Assembly: GCA_903885855.1 (NCBI GenBank)
Contig: CAISKG010000225.1
Coordinates: 1 to 12,433, forward strand
Origin: an uncultured Planctomycetaceae bacterium
GTDB taxonomy: Bacteria; Planctomycetota; Planctomycetia; Pirellulales; UBA1268
Direction: 5' to 3'
Length of the DNA: 12,433 nucleotides
In this document: positions 1 through 6,549 of the stretch, in pieces
Numbering within the stretch: the first letter of the stretch is position 1
Layout of the letters: each line of letters starts with the position of its first letter
Made by a program: the position numbers and the translations under genes
The notes under the pieces: generated by a model
Told to the model about the DNA's origin: nothing
Seen by the model: only the letters and a program-made list of their open reading frames with translations
The model's database searches: none

Positions 1-168
1 CTTCGGCACGGCCGTGGCATCGGCCAAGGCCTTCTGCGCGTCCTTCGCGTCCTGCGGCGCGGCCGGCCGACGCCGGATCCGAGTGCTGGCGCGGGGAGCG
101 AGAGCAGCCCGCCCCCCGTCCCCTGTGCCAGTGTGGATGCCGGAAGAGGGGCGCGGGGCGGGGTGCAT
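1..168 (-). CDS. Possible divergent gene, N-terminal part only, unknown function
   Basis: On the minus strand an ATG at 168-166 is preceded by GAGG with 8 bases of spacing, and the frame stays open for 56 codons to the left edge. The protein would be rich in Ala, Pro and Arg at first, then become more helix-like with repeated Asp-Ala pairs (ending ALADATAVPK). I recognise no family, signal peptide or membrane segment. A minus-strand promoter candidate at 311-340 would give a leader of about 135 bases and fits a divergent gene. The support is weak because open frames are common in DNA this GC-rich and only the first 56 residues are visible. A real start further left is possible, as is no gene at all. 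Confidence 0.3.
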   Translation of the reverse strand, partial: MHPAPRPSSGIHTGTGDGGRAALAPRASTRIRRRPAAPQDAKDAQKALADATAVPK

Positions 169-539
169 CGGGGAGGCCTCGTGGAGTGCGATCGGGCGGA
201 GGGGTTCAGGGGATCGGGAACGCAGGGGCTCATGAAGGCTGGCGCGACGCGGGCGGCGTGCGTCGCCCGCGCGGTGGGCCTCCGCCGCAGCCCGTCACCG
301 CGCTCCTTCGATGATACGTTGCCGTGTCCGCCAGGGACAATCGTCTGGTAATCTCCCGCCGCGGGCGGGGCCCTGCCGCCGCGACGTCCGGGCGCCCGGC
401 GGCGCGGTGGTAGCGGTCGTGCGGGCGAGCGAGCGTGCGGGCGCCCGAGGCCCGTGCCTGCCCCACGGCGGGAGCGACGGTGTGCGGGACGGTCCTGCCG
501 CCGTGGTCCATCGAGCCGGCGCATCGCGGAGCCAGCCCC
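169..539. other. Intergenic region between divergent genes
   Basis: These 371 bases hold no convincing gene. The open frames here give Arg/Pro/Gly-rich translations with no recognisable motif. The region is locally less GC-rich around 308-355, where the minus-strand promoter candidate lies. On the + strand, TGGTAATCT at 346-354 resembles an extended -10 element for the gene starting at 540, but it has no matching -35. Nothing else is evident. Confidence 0.5.
311..340 (-). promoter_or_regulatory. Candidate sigma70-type promoter, minus strand
   Basis: Read on the minus strand: TTGTCC (340-335), 18-base spacer, TATCAT (316-311). The -10 matches the consensus at 5 of 6 positions and the -35 at 4 of 6. 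It lies in the most AT-rich patch of the region and points at the candidate gene that runs off the left edge. No experimental support. Confidence 0.35.
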
Positions 540-3500
540 GTGGACAGCCCCCTGCCAGCCCGCGCCGCTCAGGGCGCCTCTGAGGGCGCCGCCGACGGCG
601 GGCCCGGCGTGCTGCGGCCGCTCTTGGTGCTCCGCATCCTCACCGTCCTCAACGACAACGTCCTCCGCTGGCTGGCGATCGGCCTCGGGAAACGGGCCGT
701 GGCGGCGGCCGACCAGTCGCTCGTCCTCACGATCGGCACGGCGGGGTTCGTCCTCCCCTTCGTGCTCCTCTCGTGGCTGTCGGGATGGCTCGCCGACCGG
801 TTCCCCAAGCGCGACGTCATCCGCTGGTGCAAGTTCGCCGAGATCCTGATCGTGGGGGCGGCGGCGATCGTGATCGTGCGCGGGCTCGGGACGCCCGCCG
901 TCGACAGCGGCGCCGCGGCGTGGCCGGTGGGACTGTGGCTGCTCCTGGCGGCGCTGGTGGTGATCGGCTGCCAGGCGGCGCTGCTCACCCCCGCGGTGCT
1001 CGGCACGATCCCGGAGATCGTCCGGCCCGAGCGTCTCTCGGCGGCCAACGGCCTGTTCGCCATGGTCTCGCTGGTGGCGACGCTCGCCGGGACCGCGGTC
1101 GGCAACTGGCTCGCCGACGTGACGCCCGTCGGCGGCACGGAAACCTGGCGTGACGGGCTGCCGGCGGTGGCCACGCTCGTGGGGGTGGCGGCCGTGGGCT
1201 TCGCCGCTTCGCTCCTTCTCGTGCCCCGGCCCGCGGCCGACCCGGGCTGTGCGCCCCCGTTCAACGCCCTGGCACGGGCCGGCGCCGATCTGCGCGAGCT
1301 GTTCTCGTCGCGCGACCTCGCGGCGGCCGCGGCCGGCAGCACGTTCTTCTGGGCGCTGGGGGCGATGGCCAACCTCAACGTCGATCAGTTCGTGACCGAG
1401 GGGGGCGCGGCGATGCAGTCGCAGACCATCCCCTTCCTCACGGTGCTCGGCGTGGGGATCGGCGCGGGGAGCCTGCTGGCCGGGCGGCTCTCGACGCGCG
1501 GGGTGAACCTGGGGCTCGTGCCCGTCGGCGCGGTGGTGATGGCGGTGGCTTCGCTCGCGCTGTGGCTCGGTCCGCGGCCGTTGTTCGTGGAGGGGGCGGC
1601 CAACGGTTTCGCCTGGTGGTTCGCCCTCGGCACGCTGCTCGTCCTCGGGGTCGGGGCGGGCATGTTCGACGTGCCCGTGGAGGCCCACTTCCAGGAACGC
1701 AGCCCCCCCGAGCGGCGCGGGGCGCTTTTGGCGGCGCTCAATCTGCTGGTGTTCGCCGCCATGTTCGTCGCCTCCAACGTCTACGGCGCGGTCCGCACGC
1801 CGGTCGGGGAGGCGCAGCTTCCGCTGCTGTCGGCGCGGCAGGTGTTCGGGGTGTTCGCGCTGTGCTCCGTGGCGGCCGCCGCCGTGGCGGTGTGGTGCGC
1901 GCCACGGGCCACGCTCCGCACCGCGGTCGGTGCCGTGGTGTCCTCGGTGTGGCGCTTCCGGGTGCGCGGGGCCGACCACCTTCCCGCCGCCGGCCCGGCG
2001 GTGGTGGCGAGCAACCATGTCTCGTGGGTCGACGGGTTCGTGATCGTCCTGGCGGCGATCCGGCCGCTGCGGATGGTGGTCTACGGGCCCAACATCCGCG
2101 GCCGCTTCATGCGGATGCTCGCCGAGCAGTGGCGCTTCATCCTCTTCGAGCCGAGTCCGAAGTCGATCGGACGGGCCCTGCGCACGGTGCAGGAGGGCCT
2201 GGCGGCGGGGGACGCCGTGGGGATCTTCTGCGAGGGGGGCATCTCGCGGACGGGGCAGCTCCTCGGCTTCAAGCCCGGCCTCGACTGGGTGCTGGGGCGT
2301 GCCGCGGCGCCGATCGTGCCGGCCCACATCGACGGCATGTGGGGCAGCGTGCTCTCCTTCTCCGAGGGGCGGTTCTTCTCCAAATGGCCCCTGCGGCGCG
2401 GCCCGGGCCGCCGCCGTCTCACGGTGTGGTTCGGCGAGCCGCTCCCCACCGGCACGCCGCCGCGCACCGCCCGGATCGCGCTGCAGGAGCTCTCGGCGCG
2501 CGCCGTGCGCGACCGCCTCCTCACGGAGCGCGACGCGCGCCGCGACCTGGCCGACTGGCGCCGGCGCCACGGTGGCGCGGCCGAGGGGCCCGTCGCCGCC
2601 GCGGTCACCCACCTGCTCGGGGGCGGGGCCCTCGACGAAAAGGGGCGGCCGGCGGGTCCGCGTGGGGGCGAGGGGGCGATCGTCGTCGACGGCGATGGGC
2701 GGGGGTTCGACTGGGCGGCGCTGGCGGCCACGGCCGAGGCGTTCGACGGCTGTTGCCTGGTGCGACGTGACGACCGGCTGGTCTCGTCGCTGGCTCCCGG
2801 CGATCCGCTGTATGTGGCGCTCGGGCTCCTCGGCGGCCCCCTGGTGGGGATCGCCGCCACGGCGATCGAGGCCGACCGGGGGGCGGAGGCGATCGTCGCG
2901 GCGCTGGAGGGGGCGGGGGCCACGCTGTGGCTCGCGCGACCGGGGCAGGTGGCGGAGGCGGCCCGTCGGCCGGCGCCGGCGGTCGTGCCTGCCGCGGTGG
3001 TGATGCCGATCGCGTCCGCGGCGGAACTTCCCGGCGCCGAGGCTGCGGCCGCCGCGCTGCTGGCGGCGTGGGGGGTCGAGCCGGTGGTGGCCTTCGCGCC
3101 CCCGGCCGCCGGAGGGCTCGTCGCCATGAACACGCCCCCGGCCCGGGCCGCGGCGGCGCACGAGGTGACCTGCCGCGCCGGCACCCTGGGGCGCGTCGTG
3201 AACGGCACGGCGGTCTGGCCCGAGGCGCGGCTGCGCGACGCGCTCGACCGTCCCCCCCTGCCCCGCGACGCCCGGGCGACGGCCGTCGAGGATGCCGCCG
3301 CCGCGGGGCGACCGCTGGTGATCTCGGCCGCCCTGCCGAGAGCGATGGCGGCGCGGGCTGCGCTGGGCGATCCGGGATGGTGTCCGCTCGAGGCATCGCT
3401 CGGCGTGGACGAGGAGGGATTCCTCGTCCCGCTGGACGCCGGAGGACCGGCCATGCCGCCGGCGGCCGGCGCCCGCGCCCGTCGCCGCCTGCCGGGCGGG

Positions 3501-3557
3501 GCGGCGGACCGCGCGGAGGGGGAAAGCGACCGCGGCGGCGCGGAGAACCTTGGTTGA
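540..3557 (+). CDS. MFS lysophospholipid transporter / PlsC-type acyltransferase fusion with degenerate adenylation domain
   Basis: The GTG at 540 was chosen as start because GGAG (528-531) lies 8 bases upstream and it begins just before the membrane part; the frame is open from 435. Length is 1005 aa. Residues about 25-455 form a hydrophobic MFS region opening with the LplT-like motif N38-D39-N40. Residues about 470-650 are a glycerolipid acyltransferase with NHVSWVD (H493, D498; the HX4D motif), a block III-like CEGG (E565) and PAHIDG (P594). Residues about 711-967 resemble the AMP-forming synthetase of Aas-type fusions (VEPVVAF, MNTPP, GTLGRVVNG, DEEGFL) but lack the nucleotide P-loop and the TGD motif. 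In the known Aas/LplT system a lysophospholipid is flipped inward and re-acylated. Here transport and acyl transfer are plausible, but acyl activation probably is not. Likely an inner-membrane protein. The gene ends 33 bases before a tRNA gene. Confidence 0.85.
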   Translation: MDSPLPARAAQGASEGAADGGPGVLRPLLVLRILTVLNDNVLRWLAIGLGKRAVAAADQSLVLTIGTAGFVLPFVLLSWLSGWLADRFPKRDVIRWCKFAEILIVGAAAIVIVRGLGTPAVDSGAAAWPVGLWLLLAALVVIGCQAALLTPAVLGTIPEIVRPERLSAANGLFAMVSLVATLAGTAVGNWLADVTPVGGTETWRDGLPAVATLVGVAAVGFAASLLLVPRPAADPGCAPPFNALARAGADLRELFSSRDLAAAAAGSTFFWALGAMANLNVDQFVTEGGAAMQSQTIPFLTVLGVGIGAGSLLAGRLSTRGVNLGLVPVGAVVMAVASLALWLGPRPLFVEGAANGFAWWFALGTLLVLGVGAGMFDVPVEAHFQERSPPERRGALLAALNLLVFAAMFVASNVYGAVRTPVGEAQLPLLSARQVFGVFALCSVAAAAVAVWCAPRATLRTAVGAVVSSVWRFRVRGADHLPAAGPAVVASNHVSWVDGFVIVLAAIRPLRMVVYGPNIRGRFMRMLAEQWRFILFEPSPKSIGRALRTVQEGLAAGDAVGIFCEGGISRTGQLLGFKPGLDWVLGRAAAPIVPAHIDGMWGSVLSFSEGRFFSKWPLRRGPGRRRLTVWFGEPLPTGTPPRTARIALQELSARAVRDRLLTERDARRDLADWRRRHGGAAEGPVAAAVTHLLGGGALDEKGRPAGPRGGEGAIVVDGDGRGFDWAALAATAEAFDGCCLVRRDDRLVSSLAPGDPLYVALGLLGGPLVGIAATAIEADRGAEAIVAALEGAGATLWLARPGQVAEAARRPAPAVVPAAVVMPIASAAELPGAEAAAAALLAAWGVEPVVAFAPPAAGGLVAMNTPPARAAAAHEVTCRAGTLGRVVNGTAVWPEARLRDALDRPPLPRDARATAVEDAAAAGRPLVISAALPRAMAARAALGDPGWCPLEASLGVDEEGFLVPLDAGGPAMPPAAGARARRRLPGGAADRAEGESDRGGAENLG

Positions 3558-3578
3558 TGGGCGGGCGTACGGTATTCT
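3550..3578 (+). promoter_or_regulatory. Candidate promoter of tRNA-Arg
   Basis: TTGGTT (3550-3555), 17-base spacer, TATTCT (3573-3578). The -10 matches 4 of 6 and the -35 matches 3 of 6 consensus positions. The predicted start, about 7 bases downstream, lies just before the mature tRNA 5' end at 3591. The -35 overlaps the stop codon of the preceding gene. Confidence 0.35.
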
Positions 3579-3589
3579 TCTCGAGGTCG

Positions 3590-3664
<75 letters not shown>

Positions 3665-3687
3665 GTCGCCGGCCCGGTCAACTGACC

Positions 3688-3717
3688 TTGGGCCGGCTGG
3701 TTGGCGGGGGGTACGCT
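3688..3717 (+). promoter_or_regulatory. Candidate promoter giving a leaderless ruvC transcript
   Basis: TTGGGC (3688-3693), 18-base spacer, TACGCT (3712-3717). The hexamer TACGCT fits TANNNT and ends 6 bases before the ATG at 3724, so transcription would start at or next to the start codon. No good Shine-Dalgarno sequence lies at the usual distance. Co-transcription with the upstream tRNA is an alternative. Confidence 0.25.
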
Positions 3718-3723
3718 GCCGGC

Positions 3724-4305
3724 ATGCCGCGCGTCCCCGCCCCTGCCGATCCCCTGCCCGTCCGCGGCGCCGCGGCCCCGGCCCTCGCGGACGCGTGGCT
3801 GCGGGTGGCGGGATTCGATCCCGGCCTCGAGACCACCGGCTACGGGGTGATCGAGTGCCGCGGGCCATTGGTGCGGCTCGTCGAGGCCGGCGCCGTCCGC
3901 TCGCGGGGCGCGTCGCTCGAGGCCCGCCTGGCGTCGATCCACCGCGGCGTGGCCGAGGTGCTCGAGGTGCTGCGGCCGACGGCGATGGCGATCGAGCAGG
4001 TGTTCTCGCACGCCCGGTTTCCGCGCACGGCCATCCTCATGGGGCATGCCCGCGGGGTGATCTGCCTGGCGGCCGCCCAGGCCGGGCTCTCCGTCCACGA
4101 CTACCCGCCGGCCCGCGTGAAGCGGATGCTGACGGGCTCCGGCCAGGCGACGAAGGAGCAGATGCAGGCGGCGATCCAGCGGGAGTTCGGGCTGGCGGCC
4201 CGCCCCGAGCCGGCCGACGCGGCCGACGCGCTGGCGGTGGCCCTGGCCGACTGGCACCTCCGCGGCCGCCTCGGCGCGGCGGTGGTCCCGCGGCCGGGCA
4301 CCTGA
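3724..4305 (+). CDS. ruvC: RuvC, Holliday junction resolvase
   Basis: RuvC cuts four-way DNA junctions symmetrically after RuvAB branch migration. The 193-aa protein has all four metal-binding acidic residues: D32 in FDPG, E91 in IEQVF, and D165 and D168 in ADAADALAVAL. Their spacing (59, 74, 3) matches E. coli D7, E66, D138 and D141 closely. ATG 3724 is preferred over the in-frame TTG at 3688; even so, the protein has about 25 extra Ala/Pro-rich N-terminal residues compared with typical RuvC, which usually begins just before the first Asp. A GTG at 3805 would remove them. Expression may be leaderless or coupled to the tRNA promoter. ruvA follows after 39 bases, so the two are probably one transcript. 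The yebC gene often found upstream in other bacteria is absent. Confidence 0.96.
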   Translation: MPRVPAPADPLPVRGAAAPALADAWLRVAGFDPGLETTGYGVIECRGPLVRLVEAGAVRSRGASLEARLASIHRGVAEVLEVLRPTAMAIEQVFSHARFPRTAILMGHARGVICLAAAQAGLSVHDYPPARVKRMLTGSGQATKEQMQAAIQREFGLAARPEPADAADALAVALADWHLRGRLGAAVVPRPGT

Positions 4306-4344
4306 GCGGCCGGCCGCCCCCTCCACGCATCCAGGGAAGAAGCC

Positions 4345-4971
4345 ATGATCAAACGGATCGCGGGCACGCTCGGCCGGGTGGAGTTCGGTTCGATCGAGAT
4401 CGCCGTGGGGCCGGTCGTGCACGAGGTGCTGGTGCCGGAACTGGTGCGGCGCGACCTGCAGGCACGGGGGGGGCAGTCGGTGACGCTGCACACCCTCGAA
4501 TTCCTGGAGGGAACCCCCGGCCGCGGCAATCTCGTGCCGCGTCTGGTGGGATTCCTCTCGGAGGTGGAGCGCGAGTTCTTCGATCTCTTCTGCGAGGTCG
4601 ACGGCGTGGGCGTCCGCAAGGCCCTGCGCGCGATGGTGCGCCCGGTGGGCGAGATCGCCCGCGCCATCGAGGAGCAGGACGCCGCGGCGCTGGCCACGCT
4701 GCCGGGGATCGGTGCCGCCACCGCCGAACGGATGATCGCCAAACTGCGCCGGCGGATGCCGAAGTTCGCCCTGCTGGTGGCCCGCGAAGCGCCCGGAGAC
4801 GCGGGGCCGGCCGACGTCGTCGCCGAGACGTTCGACGTGCTCCGCTCGCTCGGCCACTCCGACGCCGACGCCCGCCGGCTGTGCGACGGGCTGCGGGCGG
4901 AGAAGAAGAAGCCGCGCGACGTGCAGGAGGCCCTCGAGGCGATCTACCGGACCATGCACAAGCCGCGCTAG
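4345..4971 (+). CDS. ruvA: RuvA, Holliday junction branch migration subunit (divergent)
   Basis: RuvA tetramers bind the junction and hold the RuvB motors. The 208-aa length is typical. Residues 1-70 form the N-terminal OB-fold (MIKRIAGTLG start). Two helix-hairpin-helix DNA-binding motifs follow: VDGVGVRKAL (85-94) and LPGIGAATAERM (119-130). Residues about 155-205 form the C-terminal RuvB-binding three-helix domain (ending EALEAIYRTM). GGGAAGA (4334-4340) is the ribosome-binding site before ATG 4345. The acidic pin that separates strands in E. coli (E55-D56) is changed: E55 is kept, the next residue is Gly, and about seven extra residues follow before RLVGF. The usual N-terminal MIGRL-type sequence is also altered. 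Identity is firm from the motifs and from the position between ruvC and ruvB. Confidence 0.93.
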   Translation: MIKRIAGTLGRVEFGSIEIAVGPVVHEVLVPELVRRDLQARGGQSVTLHTLEFLEGTPGRGNLVPRLVGFLSEVEREFFDLFCEVDGVGVRKALRAMVRPVGEIARAIEEQDAAALATLPGIGAATAERMIAKLRRRMPKFALLVAREAPGDAGPADVVAETFDVLRSLGHSDADARRLCDGLRAEKKKPRDVQEALEAIYRTMHKPR

Positions 4972-4983
4972 CCGCCCCGTGGC

Positions 4984-5005
4984 AAAAGTCATCCATGACC
5001 TTTTT
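4984..5005 (+). terminator. Possible weak terminator after ruvA
   Basis: AAAAGTCAT and ATGACCTTTT form an inverted repeat with one bulged C, followed by a run of five T. The GC content of the stem is low for this genome and the loop is tight, so efficiency is doubtful. It starts 12 bases after the ruvA stop. Confidence 0.3.
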
Positions 5006-5014
5006 CCACGCAGG

Positions 5015-5048
5015 ACACCCCGGAAAAAGCCGAGGTTTTTCAGGGTGT
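5015..5048. repeat. Long imperfect inverted repeat between ruvA and ruvB
   Basis: ACACCC (5015-5020) pairs with GGGTGT (5043-5048). After a 2x1 internal loop, GAAAAA (5023-5028) pairs with TTTTTC (5036-5041), leaving the loop GCCGAGG. Twelve base pairs include five consecutive A-T pairs, which is unusual in this GC-rich DNA. It could be a bidirectional terminator, a protein-binding site or a copy of a dispersed repeat; the sequence alone does not decide. Confidence 0.5.
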
Positions 5049-5186
5049 TCGCCGCCGCATCCAGCGGCGGGGCACGGTCTCCACAGCCCGCGAGCCGGTG
5101 CGGTGGCCGCGGGCGGAGCGGGATGACGCCGGCGCGCGTGCGGCACGGACGTGGTAGGCTGTCGGCCCCGAGTCGGAACTGGACGC

Positions 5187-6212
5187 ATGAGCAGTCATCG
5201 TGAGCCCACCATCCGTGGCGAGGAGGAGCCGGGCGGCGGCGAGGACCGCGCCCTGCGCCCGCAGCGTCTGGCCGAGATGGTGGGGCAACGGGCCGTCTAC
5301 GAGCGCCTGATGATCGCCGTCGATGCGGCCCGGAAACGCGGCGACGTCCTCGGCCACATCCTCCTCGACGGCCCCCCGGGGCTCGGCAAGACGACCTTCG
5401 CCACCTGCATCCCCCGCGAGCTCGGCACCACCCTCCAGATCGCCAGCGGGGCGGCGCTGGCGGCGCCGAAGGATCTGCTCCCCTACCTCTCCAACGCGGC
5501 CGCGGGGTCGGTGCTGTTCATCGACGAGATCCACCGGCTTCCGATCGCCGTGGAGGAGTTTCACTATCCGGCGATGGAGGACTTCCGCGTCGACATCACC
5601 CTCGGCGAGGGGGTGGCGGCGCGGACGATCAACATGCCGCTGCGCCCCTTCACCCTGATCGGGGCGACGACGCGGCCGGGGTTGATCTCCAAGCCGATGC
5701 GCGACCGTTTCCCGATGCGCGAGCATCTCGACTACTACCCCGTCGAGGACCTCGCCGAGATCGTGCGCCGCTCCGCGGCGAAGCTCTCGATGCCGATGGA
5801 CGACGACACCGCCGGGGAGATCGCGCGGCGCAGCCGGGGCACGCCGCGGCTGGCCAACAATCGGCTGCGCTGGATCCGCGACTACTCCACCAGCCGCGAG
5901 TCGGGGCGCGTCGATCCGGCGATCGCGCGCACGGCGCTGGAGATGCAGGGGATCGACGAGATCGGCCTCGACGGCTTCGACCGCCGCTACCTGGAGACGA
6001 TCCGGCGTGTCTTCGGGGGGGGGCCGGTCGGCATCGACGCCATCGCCCACACCATGAGCACCGCCCCCGACACCCTCGAGGACGACGTGGAGCCCTACCT
6101 CCTCCGCTGCGAGCTCGTGATCCGCACGCCCCGGGGCCGGCGGCTCACCACCCGGGGGGAGGAGCATCTCGGCAGCCTCCCGGGAGGGGGGCCCCAGGGG
6201 CGTCTGTTCTGA
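5187..6212 (+). CDS. ruvB: RuvB, Holliday junction branch migration ATPase
   Basis: RuvB is the AAA+ hexameric motor that pulls DNA through the RuvA-junction complex. The 341-aa protein has Walker A GPPGLGKTT (K68), Walker B FIDEIH (D113, E114), sensor 1 IGATTRPG, arginine finger in MRDRF (R172), and sensor 2 region RGTPRLANN. A C-terminal winged-helix DNA-binding domain follows and ends in GRLF. ATG 5187 is preferred over GTG 5151 because GGAA (5175-5178) lies 8 bases upstream and the product then begins with the usual short polar tail before LRPQRL. A gap of 215 bases with inverted repeats separates it from ruvA, so it may have its own promoter; TGGTAGGCT at 5152-5160 resembles an extended -10, without a clear -35. 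Confidence 0.97.
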   Translation: MSSHREPTIRGEEEPGGGEDRALRPQRLAEMVGQRAVYERLMIAVDAARKRGDVLGHILLDGPPGLGKTTFATCIPRELGTTLQIASGAALAAPKDLLPYLSNAAAGSVLFIDEIHRLPIAVEEFHYPAMEDFRVDITLGEGVAARTINMPLRPFTLIGATTRPGLISKPMRDRFPMREHLDYYPVEDLAEIVRRSAAKLSMPMDDDTAGEIARRSRGTPRLANNRLRWIRDYSTSRESGRVDPAIARTALEMQGIDEIGLDGFDRRYLETIRRVFGGGPVGIDAIAHTMSTAPDTLEDDVEPYLLRCELVIRTPRGRRLTTRGEEHLGSLPGGGPQGRLF

Positions 6213-6247
6213 CCGCCGGGGCCCGCCGCCCCCCGCCGGGCGGTTTT
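6213..6247 (+). terminator. Probable intrinsic terminator after ruvB
   Basis: CCGCC (6213-6217) directly after the stop codon pairs with GGCGG (6239-6243), with GCCCG/CGGGC (6221-6225, 6237-6241) as an alternative inner stem; TTTT follows at 6244-6247. The short T run makes it moderate rather than strong. Confidence 0.4.
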
Positions 6248-6259
6248 GCGGCCGCTCGA

Positions 6260-6289
6260 TTGACCCGGCGGCCCGCGGCGGGCTACAGT
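6260..6289 (+). promoter_or_regulatory. Promoter of the rpmF-fabD-fabG unit
   Basis: TTGACC (6260-6265), 18-base spacer, TACAGT (6284-6289). The -35 matches 5 of 6 and the -10 matches 4 of 6 consensus positions. It lies after the ruvB terminator candidate and gives a leader of about 28 bases before rpmF. Confidence 0.6.
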
Positions 6290-6313
6290 CTTTCCTTCCC
6301 CGTCCCGGCTCCC

Positions 6314-6323
6314 GAGGTGATCC
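6314..6323 (+). promoter_or_regulatory. Extended Shine-Dalgarno sequence of rpmF
   Basis: GAGGTGATCC is complementary over all 10 bases to the GGATCACCTC near the 3' end of bacterial 16S rRNA, and it abuts the ATG at 6324. The GAGG core ends 6 bases before the start codon. This is far stronger than the other ribosome-binding sites in the window and fits a highly expressed ribosomal protein. Confidence 0.6.
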
Positions 6324-6503
6324 ATGGCCGTTCCCAAGCGACGCCAGTCGAACCAAAAAACCCGCTCCCGCCGCGCCCACGATTTCCTCACGCCGCGCCA
6401 GCTGACGTACTGCCCGACCTGCGGCAAGGCCGTGCCCACGCACCGCATCTGCGCGACCTGCGGGCACTACCAGGGTCGGCCGGTCGTCAACGTCGTGGAA
6501 TGA
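6324..6503 (+). CDS. rpmF: Ribosomal protein bL32
   Basis: Small basic protein of the large ribosomal subunit, 59 aa, as usual for bL32. It begins MAVPKRRQSN with a strongly basic N-terminus (RSRRAHDF), followed by a zinc ribbon with CPTCG (C30, C33) and CATCG (C43, C46), and ends in PVVNVVE. It is therefore the four-cysteine, zinc-binding form. rpmF commonly opens the fatty-acid synthesis cluster in bacteria. Here fabD follows directly after 46 bases, while plsX and fabH, usually between them, are missing. Expression is probably driven by the promoter at 6260-6289 and an extended ribosome-binding site. Confidence 0.97.
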   Translation: MAVPKRRQSNQKTRSRRAHDFLTPRQLTYCPTCGKAVPTHRICATCGHYQGRPVVNVVE

Positions 6504-6549
6504 CCGTCGGAGTCCCGACGTCGTGCGTGGCGGGCAGGGAGGCCCGGTG

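Noticed and set aside
435..539. Upstream GTG at 435 as start of the fusion protein
   Set aside because: The 35 extra residues look non-coding and lack a ribosome-binding site; GTG 540 has GGAG at good spacing and begins just before the membrane domain.
4306..4317. Perfect palindrome GCGGCCGGCCGC between ruvC and ruvA as an operator
   Set aside because: Short all-GC palindromes are expected by chance at this composition and nothing else supports a binding site.
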